The notes below the pieces were generated by a model that saw only the letters and a program-made list of their open reading frames with translations, did no database searches and had not been told where the DNA came from. From Fragilaria crotonensis (Eukaryota > Bacillariophyta > Fragilariophyceae > Fragilariales > Fragilariaceae): a stretch of 61,572 nt of DNA. A program made the translations under genes and the position numbers. Of the stretch, positions 46,958-58,211 are shown one piece after another (positions within the stretch are counted from its first letter, which is position 1; each line of letters starts with the position of its first letter). The stretch lies in assembly GCA_022925895.1 (NCBI GenBank), contig JAKSYS010000360.1:1-61572 (forward strand), read 5' to 3'.

Positions 46958-47041
46958 TCCATGATGAAACTGAGGAACTCGGCTTTTCGAGCATTGGAAA
47001 GTGACGATTGAACCTGTAGTGATGAATAAGACATGACGTCA
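46253..47041. promoter_or_regulatory. Three TGACGTCA (CRE-type) palindromes
   Basis: Perfect 8-mers at 46253-46260, 46756-46763 and 47034-47041. The last lies upstream of the oxygenase-like frame; the other two are inside it. In diatoms TGACGT/ACGTCA words are known as CO2/cAMP-responsive elements bound by bZIP factors. Function here is inference. Confidence 0.4.
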
Positions 47042-48590
47042 GTACCTGATACGGTTTGTGTAATAAAACAAGTAACATTCAAGGCACTGATAAGTCAAAG
47101 CGGTACTTCGCTTTCTCACTGTCCGGTCTCAATTGTGGAACACGTTGTCACGCAGGAATTCTAGTGATCTCAAACTTTAATAATATACAATAAGCATCAT
47201 AGACCGGCAGCGGATTTGTGTGTGTGTTGACCTCGGAGAATTGTGGTGTTAACATTCCTTCACTAGAAACGTTGCGGTCTCCATCAGTGGAGTCTAACGT
47301 TATCTTCGTCATTGGTCATACATAATACATAATCCATTGTAGGGTTGCTAACTCTTCGCCGCTGATGCTAGTACTTACCACAATTGCTTATTGTTTTCCG
47401 CCCATTGTGTAATCAGGTCAGTGCACGATTAATGGATCAGATGCTTGACGATGGACGAGCTATGATACAGGAATGATTGGTAGACGTTGGTGACACAAGG
47501 ACCGGATGGTCTGGCCGACGTAGGAAAACAAATGTACCGCTATGTAGAGATGTGTACCTGGGGCATGTAGTAGAAAAGGTTTGCGTACAGTGTGACTGTG
47601 TATCACGAAAAGAATCGTAGAACGTGTGATATGCGTACAGTACGAGTACATCGTACAAGAGTACCTTGTACCTGGTACTCGGTATTGTCATACAGTACTA
47701 GTACTGACTTTTGACATCTCTCTCTCTCTATAAAAAAATGCATATAGCTGATGACATATACCTGGTACCTGGTACCATGTACCAGGTAGCATATAGCCGT
47801 GTATCATACATATTCAAGCATGCTTCAACTCTGATGAGTCCTCGAGCGCAACTGCAGTATCATGCCACTGTTCAACTGCGAGTGTAGATTTTGAATTATC
47901 AATTCAGCGAACCGTAAATGACGGTTATTCAGTCAATCTTTGCCGGTCACCACATTCATGTGCTAGAGCTAGAGCACATGGATACTTGCAATGTACTGCT
48001 ATTCATATTTGTATGTATATAAACACATGGACTCCCTCCAATACTACTACCATGCTTAACAGTACAACCTGGTATCATTCACTGTTTGCACACATGTAAC
48101 TGGTACTGGAGTACTAATTACTGCTGTGCTGCGAACCCCGTATGGCGATAGTGTGTACCGATTACCGATGCATACGGTTCCGGAACCAATGCGATTTGAG
48201 AGATATTTTTAACTTTTCACTTCAGAGTTTACATGTCTGTTGCCTATCCTGTGTTCATCAGCCCCCACGTTGATGCGTACGAAGATTTCGTAGACGTCGA
48301 GTAGGTTGCACGTCGGTCAACTCTTTTCCGTCTTGAGTGAACTTCTGTCCATTATATTGACTTCACACTTCACACTCAACGCTCAACCCAATCCAAGAAT
48401 CAAAAGACATCGGCCACAATCCCTGTCTCTCTCCTTATTTTCACTTTCAAGACTGGTTTACTGGCAAGAACCAAGTGTTTCGTTCCAGAAGGTACTGAAC
48501 TGAAAATCAAGTATCTCCTTCACCTTGTGGTAACTCAAGAGTGCCTTCAAGAGCTAAACAAGCAACGACCAAGCAACACGCAACGCTAAT
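47042..48590. other. Gene-free region upstream of the HMGCS-KS gene
   Basis: 1.5 kb. It has a GTAC-dense block at 47640-47800 including CCTGGTACCTGGTACC palindromes. The 290 bp before 48591 are probably promoter and 5' UTR. No gene recognised. Confidence 0.5.
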
Positions 48591-51500
48591 ATGTCGGCGA
48601 AGAACGTTGGTATTCTAGCCCTGGAGGTGTACACACCGTCCACATTTGTTACTCAAGCTAAGCTCGAAGAGTATTCTGGAGTATCCGAGGGTCGGTATAC
48701 GATTGGTTTGGGGCAAAATGGATTGGCCGTAACTGGTGATGCCGAAGATATCAACTCCTTGTGTTTGACCGTGGTTCATTCACTTCTCGAAAAGTATAGT
48801 GTTGATCCGAACCAAGTGGGACGCCTAGAAGTTGGAACTGAGACGCTGGTGGACAAGTCCAAGTCAAGCAAGACTGTGTTGATGGACTTATTTCCCGGCA
48901 ACACCGACATGGAAGGAGCTACAATAGTAAATGCCTGTTACGGAGGCACTGCAGCTCTCTTGAATGCCTTCCTTTGGGTCGAATCCGACGGTTGGGATGG
49001 TCGCTACGCCATTGTGGTTGCTGCTGACATTGCTGCCTATGCCCGGGGTCCGGCACGTCCCACCTGTGGAGCCGGCGCGGTGGCAGTCTTGATCGGACGG
49101 GATGCTCCCCTGGTATTTCACCCCAAGGAACGCGCCACGCATGCCACCAACGTCTGGGATTTCTTCAAGCCGGATCATACGGTTGAGTATCCTACTGTCG
49201 ACGGGGCGCTGTCACAAACGTGTTATTATCAAGCCCTGGAGGATGTGTACACGCGATTTTCGAAAAAGATGGAGGAGATTGATCGCGTTCCCTTCGACGC
49301 CGAGTCGCCCGACTACTTGGTATTTCATGCGCCGTACAACAAGTTGGTTCAGAAATCCTACGCCCGACTCTTTTTGATGGATGCCCGCCGCAAACATGCC
49401 CTCATGGACGAGGAGGAAAAGAAGGGCGATGAACAGCCTTTGGCAGAATGGCTTGCTAAGCCAATCGAAGAAACCTATTCGGACAGAACTCTTGAAGGTG
49501 TTCTTAAGAATGTTTCTGCTCAATCGTTCAAGAAAAGACTCGTTGATGCCAATGTCGTTAGCAAGGAGGTAGGAAATACTTATACTGCCAGCGTCTTTTT
49601 GGGTCTGAGTTCATTGGTTGATCGTGTGGGTGGACGAGGAGAGCTGACCCCAGGAAAGACAATTGTTGTATTCTCGTACGGATCGGGAGCCTTGGCGAGC
49701 ATGTACCGCCTTCATGTGTAAGTTTCTGTTTGTGTCTGTGAAAGTCACGGCATTGGGTGTTCACTAACCTTTTCTCTAACGCCGTTATCATGTTGAATGT
49801 AGCCGTGAGCCAACGCAGAATCAATTTACGATCGACAAAATGGTTTCTACCATGAAGTTGACTGATCGTTTAGCGTCCCGAGAGGAAGTCAGCCCAGGCG
49901 AGCTGGATCATGCGCTAGAAACTCGAGCACGAATGCACCGTGCTGGTGCTCCATATTCACCTGTCTATCCAACGATTGGTCGTTTGTTCCCAGGAACTTA
50001 CTATCTGAACGGCATCGACTCGAAATGGACGCGAACCTATTCTCGCGTCCCATTAGACGCCAAGATGGTGTCTCCTGGCTCAACCTTGGCTCCACCCATC
50101 GTCCTTAGATATGCTGCCAGGGATACTGTGTCTGTTCCAGTTACAGGAAAGCTCTCGGTCTTGCAATCTGCTGATGACGCTGAACGTGCCGTCCGTCGGA
50201 TCGCGTGTGTGATTACTGGTACTGCCGCTGGACTTCCAGGAGGTGAGACCGTGTTTTCCGAGGACAACCTCTCGAAATTGATCCAAGGCAAGCAATGCAT
50301 CACGCAAATCAGTGAAAGCACATGTAAGGCAATGCTGGAAAAGAACGTTGTACAGACGAGGAAAAGTGCGGATGGTACTATCAAGGAGCATCCGGTTGAT
50401 TCCCATGATAAAGCCATTAAGCTTGCTGCGCAGCTCGGCAAGATCGACCTGACTGCATCGTATGGAGTGCCAAAAGGGTTAGCTGAAACCATGGACATTG
50501 CTGCCCAGGTAGCTGTTGCTGCTGGTATGGAAGCTCTCAAATCCGCTGGTTTGGTACGTGGCAAGAGTGCCGACCCTGCCGAATGGAAGCTGCCAGAACA
50601 GTACCGCGACACCACTGGAGTTGTGTACGCCTCGAGCTTCCCAGCGATGGATGCCGCTGTCGGTGAAGTCATGCGCTATCTGCAAAGCAAGACAGTTGGT
50701 GCTGCCGATACATTGAGTTTGATATCGGCCCTTCGAGCTCGAATGATCCAAAACTCGGATGGAGGCGTGCTCTCGGAGGAAGACGATGCCGCCTTCGGAC
50801 GTCTCGTTGCCCTCGCTACTGACACTGGCAAACCTGAAACTACCACTAAAGAGTACGTCTTCGATCGCAAGTTCCTTTTCCGAGTTCTCGTCCTCGGTAA
50901 CGCACAGCTTGCTCAATTGGCTGGATGTCGAGGGCCAAACACTCAGACCAATGCCGCATGTGCTGGAACTACTCAGGCCATCGGTATGGCTCAAGACATG
51001 CTTATATCCGGGCGCGCTGAGCGTGTTGTTGTCGTTGCTGGCGACAATGCGTCCGGCGAGACCCTTTTGCCTTGGCTGGGTTCAGGCTTCCGGGCGCTGG
51101 GTGCTGCAAGTACTGTCGCAAATGTCGAGGATGCCGCCTGTCCTTTCGATAAGCGCAGATCCGGCATGTTGCTAGGTGCAGGGGCTATTGGGCTTGTTCT
51201 GGAGACTGAAGCTAGCTGCATCGATCGACAGATCTCTGGCTCGTTTGAAGTAAAGGCTCGTCTTCTTGCCACGCAGTACTCGAACTCTGCGTTCCACGGC
51301 GCCGCATTGGACCGTAAACATATTGGTGCTGAGCTGAATCGCTTCTTGACCGATGTGGAATTGATTCACGGAATTAACAGGGCTGAAATAGCGACCCACG
51401 GTGTTTACTTTTCGCATGAAACATCCACGCATGCATCGGACGCCTCAAGTTGCGCTGGAAATGAAGTTGCCGCGCTGCGTTTCGCATTTGGTGATGAACT

Positions 51501-51762
51501 TTTGTCCAAGATGTTGATTGTCAACACCAAGGGCTTCACTGGCCATCCCATGGGTGTCTCCTTTGAGGACGTGACGGCTGTTGAAGTTCTCCTGAAACAA
51601 CGTGTCCCAGCTGTTTCCAACTACAAGGAGCATGATCCCTACCTTGGCGACTTGAACTTGTCTAAGGGAGGTCCGTATGCCTGTCGCTATGCCCTTCGCT
51701 TTGCTGCCGGCTTCGGTAGTCAAGTCGCCTTCGCACTCTTCGCTACTGCTCAGTACGAATAA
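48591..51762 (+). CDS. HMG-CoA synthase fused to a beta-ketoacyl-synthase-like domain
   Basis: HMG-CoA synthase joins acetyl-CoA and acetoacetyl-CoA in the mevalonate pathway. Two exons, 48591-49717 and 49803-51762, joined in phase across an 85-nt GT-AG intron, give 1028 residues, about twice the normal length. Residues 1-470 are HMGCS: Glu84 (EVGTETL), catalytic Cys116 (VNACYGGTAAL), His246 (FHAPYNKLVQKS), and the C-terminal FPGTYYLNGIDSKWTRTYSR. Residues about 500-1028 are a ketoacyl-synthase fold with its own Cys762 (TNAACAGTTQAI), His908 (ATHG) and Lys952/His957 (NTKGFTGHPMG), so its active triad looks complete; an insert of about ten residues follows His908. No targeting peptide is seen. 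The KS partner could be catalytic or structural; it carries no acyltransferase or carrier-protein domain. Confidence 0.9.
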
Positions 51763-51884
51763 GCACCTACAGTGTTGGTGCCTTCTGTTGACGATTCAAT
51801 CTCATATCGTGTGGAATACTGTGAACCCTTACTATTTAGCAATATAATGCGTGATATACTAGCGTATGAGAAGCATCAACTTTT

Positions 51885-52672
51885 TCATGCAATGTCCAAG
51901 CAATCCAGAATCGTCTTGAGGGCCTTCTCGGCTAGGATGACTTGAGTTCGGGCCTCCTCCAAATACTTCAAGACGGCATCCTTTCCTCCACCAGGATTGT
52001 ATTCACCAAATTGACTGATAAATGCCATGCTGTTGCTCATGTTCATTGCTGTATTCCAATCTTCCGTAGCTTCGAAGAATGCATCGAGCTTGTCTGGATC
52101 CAAGTCCATGTTTTTGACCTTGGCAAAGACCTTCTCAATTTGAAACAATGGGTCTGTGGTAGATCGGAGTCCCAAAGCCCTACGTACCGCGTCCGAGTCA
52201 CGCTTGCACTCACCGCCATTCTCGCGGCATACTATTGAAAGAACGAGTGGATAAGGGTGGACGGATAAATAAATGGCGTTTGTGAGTGAGTGAGAGGGTT
52301 TTAACTATCAACAAGCATGCACTTCGACAACACATCAACATCGCTAAGAAGCATAAACTCACCGGTCGTCTCCTTCTCGAAATTATCTAACAAGTATACA
52401 ACTTGCGCGTGGCCAAGTTTGAGGCGTTCCAAATCTTCCTTGGTTGGGACATTGTCTCCAGCGGAAGCAGCGTTTGCCTTGCTGGTTGGGACTACCAAAG
52501 TGGTTGATAGCACCCCAGCAGCCGTGAAACCAAAAGCAACAACATCGCGTCTAGAAACAGTAGCTTGCAGCGACGACGACATGACAAAGCGGCCATGATG
52601 GTTGGGATGCGGGGCAAATGATGATGCTGACGCAATGAGCAACAGATAGGTTACCGATTTCAACATGTTCAT
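51885..52672 (-). CDS. Thylakoid-lumen protein with Tat-type transit sequence
   Basis: Exons 52363-52672 and 51885-52231, with a 131-nt GT-AG intron that restores the sequence ETT-VCRENGGECKRDSDAVRRALGL, give 218 residues from the ATG at 52672. The presequence is three-part: signal peptide with the diatom plastid junction SASSF-APHP, then a twin-arginine signal (SRRDVVAFGFTAAGVLSTTLVV) ending in a lumenal cleavage site (SKANA-AS). The mature part (about 150 residues) is all-helical in character: LERLKLGHAQVVYLLDNFEKETT, then FAKVKNMDLDPDKLDAFFEATEDW and a closing LEEARTQVILAEKALKTILDCLDI. This suggests a PsbQ-like helical bundle of the lumen; a photosystem II link is inference. The stop lies 122 bp from that of the convergent HMGCS-KS gene. 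Confidence 0.8.
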
Positions 52673-52777
52673 TTTCCTCACAAGGTCTCCTTGTACACTA
52701 CTAGGCAAATTATTTTGCACGATGACGATGCAGTAGTCACAACATCTCTCTTCTAAAAAATCCTACTATCCTACTAT

Positions 52778-53515
52778 ATTATAAATTAATTGTGTGCGTG
52801 TGTGCGTGCGTGCGTCCGTCTGTTACGGAGTATGACCACTCTGGGGTACTGGATCAAATGAATACTGTCTCATACTGGGTATGATATATGTCATACATGC
52901 ATACTGGAGTACTCCGTAAGCGATGTCGGTAAGATTTGCATATACGTAGTTCAGTGCGTGCGTCTGTTACGGAGTATGACCACCAGAGTTTCTGAAATAT
53001 CAAACGGGTACCCACGTAAAGCTACGCTCACGGAAGTGAACCCATACGATCTACCAAGACCTGTAGTTAGTACTATATGTTTCACTACACCGGTAGCAAA
53101 CATACTGTCAGCTATGATTGCATCCTGAAAACGGACTGGTAAATTTCTATGACCATTGGGGTACTGCAATAGTACTGAACTGTAGTGTGTATATTCCAAA
53201 GTCCGACCAATTGGGAGGTACCCACTAGTATATTATAAATTAATTGTGTGCGTGCGTGTGTCAGTCCGTCCGTCTGTTACGGAGTATGACCACTCTGGGG
53301 TACTGGATCAAATGTTGCACTGTTACGTGGATTACATGTACTACAGGTCTACAGTACATAAACGGACGGTAATTTATGTTGAAACGACAGTGTGTTACGT
53401 TACTGAACTACAATACTGTACTAATTCAAAGTTACTGCCAGGTTGGGGGTACTGTACGTCCAGTTTCCTGTAGTAGACACTCCGATCAAATGTGAGGTAC
53501 CCGCTAGTATCTAAT
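52778..53515. repeat. Direct repeats of a TTAATTGTGTGCGTG...CTGGATCAAATG unit
   Basis: About 90 bp at 52778-52860 recurs at 53227-53315 (TATTATAAATTAATTGTGTGCGTG, then CCGTCTGTTACGGAGTATGACC and TCTGGGGTACTGGATCAAATG). A partial third copy of the middle part is at 52955-52984. GGTACCC(A/G)CTAGTA-like words close two of the units (53216 and 53498), so the unit is probably a tandemly inserted repeat of 285-455 bp. Confidence 0.75.
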
Positions 53516-53696
53516 ATATGGTTCATTTGGAGGGGTAGCGACAAACGTCATAGGACATGTAGAACCCCGGTAATTCCATACTCCCGATTCCAGACTTTGC
53601 CATTGCGGTGTACAAGTACCAGGTACTACCGGCGTAGTACGACACTACAACAGGACCGGGAACCTGTGAAGAGTCGATCTATAGATGCGCAAAAAT

Positions 53697-54170
53697 ATGA
53701 TATATTGTACTGTTTTACAATATACTCGAGTATTGCAATATATTGTTAACAATATACTGTATTGGTTCGATCTGGTAATACAATATATCGTATTGGTTCG
53801 ATCTGACGATACAATATATTACAATATATTGTATTGGTCCGACCTGACAATACAATATATTGTATTTTGGTTCATGTTACAATACCAATATATTGTCTAT
53901 TGTCGTTAACAAGTATTGCAGTATATTGTACAATATATATTGTAAGTAGCGTAATACTGACTGATACCCCATGCAAAAGCAGCGGCTGTTTGGTATTACT
54001 GGTGTACTCGGAGTACAGCACTCTACAAGTAGAACTGTAGTATCTCAGGATCACAAGGGGTGTGCAACAATATATATTGTATTGCAAGATATATTGTTGA
54101 CAATATATTGTATTGCTTTGTCCTGACAATACAATATATTGTATTGGTTCGTCGTGACAATACATTGATG
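53697..54170. repeat. Palindromic ACAATATATTGT satellite
   Basis: At least seven copies of the palindrome AATACAATATATTGTATT are spaced by GGTTCGATCTGAC-like linkers of 12-20 bp in two clusters (53697-53945 and 54065-54170). Strongly AT-rich and capable of cruciforms. Confidence 0.9.
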
Positions 54171-57100
54171 TAGATGTATGCACAGCAGCATGCCGCCCTG
54201 GCTCCAAACTTCTGAACCCTGCCTCCTGTCAATTTTCAGAAGGACAAGCGCAATCTTTGACCAGTATCTTGAAATTCTCACATCCTTGCTTCAACAAGCA
54301 AGACTTGTTTATGGCAATCATATGAGTTCGCTCACATGCTAGGCCCAACACTACTCCAGCCACCACTCCCTCACCCACCAACTCAGCATGGAATTAAGTG
54401 GTGAAGAGAACTGCCACATCAAGTTGAGCACCGGGTGCTGAAGTGCTGTCTCCTCCTCTCTGAAAAGTCAACACATTCTGTGAGTAGATGTCGGATCAAC
54501 ACCTGTTTTTATTGGATCTTGCTGGTGGGCATCAATAGCGTGAGACACTAACTTCTCTTTAAAATTACTTCTAAACAAGCCTCGTTCCTAAAGAACTTGA
54601 AGAGGATCTTTGGCTGTCCTTCGCAGCCATCAAAAATCTTGGTCTTCTCACAAAGTGAAGCGAGGTCAACTCCATTATTTTGAGCAAGTTGAGTGCAGTG
54701 GCAAGAAAATGCTTGTTGGTCCTCTCAATTCATTTACTTTGTCCCGTTGATTGATTGTGTTGTCTCGTTTCCCTTCCCTCAATTGGAAGGCACGATGGTC
54801 AAACATCAGTCAGCCTGTCAGACAACACCAAGAAGTTGGATATCACAAATTTCATGTTTTGATTTAAATGGACCAAGAAAGCCTTCAGAGGATGCATAAA
54901 ACATGCAAGTATACTTGGTGCTTCTTGTATTGGCAATTGAGCACCACCAAAGTGTTTTGACCGTTGCTTTGCATCAAGAGCACCATTGCATTTCTGAGCA
55001 TGGCCTGGCTACACTTTAAGAGAAATATATGCCGAATTCATATCAAGGGGTATGTCACCTTCAAAGAGTCAACAGCATCTTCATAATGGAGAGCGAGCCA
55101 TGTGAAAGCTATTCTTCAGTTTTCAAAGGCCTTGCTTGTAAGCCATATTCCCGTGGCACAAATGCAAAGAGCATACATCCATTGCCTTCAGATTTTGGCT
55201 GGAGTGGGCGCTGACCTTCTTTGTGGCCAACCCGTGTCTTGGACCAGAGGATATATTGGGCAAAGACTTCTTTGTCTTGCTTAACCAACAATCATTATTG
55301 GTCACGTTCCTCTGGGGGTGGGTCTACCCTCGTCTTGCAAGAACTTGCTAGTAGTAGGCAGTAGGGACCCTGTCGGCCTTGCCACCCAATAGTCAACGTG
55401 AAACTCAACCAATTGTTCCTTGGTGGTAAGATGTACTATGCAATATGTTGGTATAGCTAGGTCACCACATCATCTCTCTTGTGCCCATCAACATGGAATC
55501 TCTTTTCTAGCATCAAAGCTTAAACCGTATGGAAGGATGTTTCTCCTAGCTGTAACCAAATTCAAGGTCAATACTACACAATATGCTGGGATAGGTCACC
55601 ACATCATCTCTCTTGTGCCCATCAACATGAACACTCTTCTCCTAGCATCAAAGCTTAACTGAGCAGATGCATCCACCTCCAGACAATTGTTGTCATACTC
55701 TCATCAATGTTGCAAGCTTTTGTGCATTGAGAAACAATAGAACAATTTTCTTATTCTCCTCCTCATTGTTCTCTAGCAGTCCATCTCCAAATGGTGTTTA
55801 TGCTTCCTCATTACTGTCACAACAGTCTTTTCTAACACATTGCCATTGTTCCATTCAATGATCAACCTTGGGATTAGTTCCGTAGAAATAACTCATGCGC
55901 TTCTCCTATCATCATCCAAAGGAAATGGATATGAAAGTTGTTTTTTCCTTTTGGTGAAAAAGAAGAACCTTGTTTTGGTACTTGACTCAAAGATTTAAGT
56001 TTATGATTGAGTCAGACCACTCTGACTGCCAACTAGGCATGGTTAAAATGAACTTTCAAACATCCACCTTGATAAAATCATTGTCTGATTCCACTTTTTG
56101 CCAAAGCATAAACCCAAGTTGTGGCTGGTAGCCATCTGTAGCATAGTCTGGGAAGGAGCCTTGGATCTTCTTGTAGCATCAACACAGCACTTGACAAAAT
56201 TGCCAAAATTCCTGTTGCAGTCTCCATTCCCACTGTCCTGACTTAAACACCTTGGTTCCTGATGTGATAAGGTACGGATTGGTATGGGCTAGGCACCACT
56301 TGCTTGCCAAGGAGTGCAAGTGTTGTGATGAGAGCTGTAAAATGCCATTGTGAAACACTTGCTTCTATTGCAAATTCCATCCGTGACGCACTTCAGCACC
56401 ACTGAAATACTTGCTGTCTCATCATATACATTTTATGCCAGGCTGTGAACCAGGGATGTTGTGCCTGATACCAGCCACCAGCCACCAGCCATACATATAT
56501 TAGGTTAACTTGGGTTTTATGTTCGTTTGTCAAGGTATTTCATAGCATGCTGAGCCAAAACCTACAATGCAGAAAATCAAAACCTAGATTTTTTGATAGC
56601 CCTGAATAACACGCGAATCTTGGGTGATTAGTGGCGTGTGAGACGTGTGGCAAGTGGCAAGTGACTACACGAGGAAATTCGAAATCGAATCTGCGAACAA
56701 CCTTTACTACGACGTACTTCGACATTCTCCTGACTACCGGTTCATAAACAGTCAACAGTAGAAACATGACTTAACCCCTTCCAGGACAAATGGAAACGAA
56801 TCTGCCTCTGAAGTCCTTGAATTGGAATTCTCTGTATCATTGGATGGGAAATCCCAAACCAGCGCATCGTTATGTCTAGCGAAATGACCTCGTTGGGAAC
56901 AGGAGTAATGTCTGTATGATCTGATCTTTAGAGAGCGATGTCCATGACGAAATGTACTTAGAGAGAGAACAGGTTTCGATATATGCATAATGTCACGTGT
57001 CGTCTCTTTCACGCGAGCGAAAAAATCTTCAACAAGCGTACAAGTAGAAGCAGGATGACGTATTGGACACGAAAAGTTTCCCAAAATTGTACCGTCTTCG

Positions 57101-58211
57101 TAGGAACAAATTTCAATATCTGAATAGGCCATTCGAAAGATCTTATTGAGTTCTGTCGAAATACGTTTCGAGTTTTATAATTTGAATCGACAGTTGTCTC
57201 AGAATTTTGAGTCGTATTTTTTTGGGATTCTCGGCCCGAATTCACTAAGCTGACTTGGTTGGACACGTGGTGATTCGCCTAGTTAAATTATCGACGCCAG
57301 CCCGTGGTCACCCTATCCCCTAAGTTCATGATATTATTGCTGATTTGGAGACAAGAGATCATGGCCTTGAATATTGCCAGTGAACAAAACAAAATTAAGC
57401 TACCCTTAATGGTGTAATTTGATGAAAACTAACAAAGTATTCTCGTCTAGTATTGATGAAGTAGTCTAGTACTATACCAATAGCACGTACTAGGCTAACG
57501 AGCTGCTGGATCATCTCTTAAAGCAATCAATTGATTTGTTATATCAATGACAAGGTCTGTCTTCTTCATTGTCAACATGCCTTTAATTCTGACACCAAAA
57601 TACAATTTGAGAATGTCTTTGAGCATAGTCCTCCGTCAAAGTTGTCCCCAACAGCCGCAATCTTGAAGCACCCCATCAATTCCGTAAGGTACGGCATCAT
57701 CTCACATTGTTGTACTTCTTCTGTTGATTCTGTTGCCTTTTGCTTTTCTACCTTCTTCAATGCTTTCTGATACCATCTGATCTGTTGATATTGTCCATTT
57801 GTTTCGTTGCGTGTTCGATCACAATAAGTCTAGACCTACTGTGGTACGTGGTACTAGTAGTACGTAGCCTCTACCGTGTGCAGGTACGGAACTATGGGAG
57901 CAACACGGAATGCGTAGGTGCGCATGCACGAGCACACCTGAATGTCGATTTTTATTGCATAAATGAAGAGATCATGGCAAGGGGATTCCAGAGCCGCCAA
58001 TATTTTTGTTTTTGATTAAAAACTGAAAGAGTAAAAAAATAATCAAATCCTACGGCAGTTTCTACGCAACGTATACCACAGCCATTTGTCCAGAAGTGTC
58101 AGCTGTCCATCCAAGTCATCCTGCTTCTAGCTGGAAGGAATAGGCACAAACGGAATTGATCACTTAGAGTCGAAAGTTGTGATAAAGGTGAACAACTGTC
58201 ACCGCTTCATA
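54171..58211. other. 4-kb gene-poor region, probable transposon debris
   Basis: No recognisable gene. 54400-56500 resembles the degenerate stretches at 24.5-25.6 and 33-36 kb. Two imperfect copies of an 85-bp sequence lie at 55441-55530 and 55580-55660 (shared GGTCACCACATCATCTCTCT). A 126-codon reverse frame at 56752-57132 (MAYSDIEICSYEDGTILGNF...) has ordinary composition but no family I know. A short GTAC block is at 57840-57890. Confidence 0.45.

Noticed and set aside
50037-50994. Antisense frames of 171-211 codons over the HMGCS-KS gene
   Set aside because: Shadows of the conserved sense frame without domain content.
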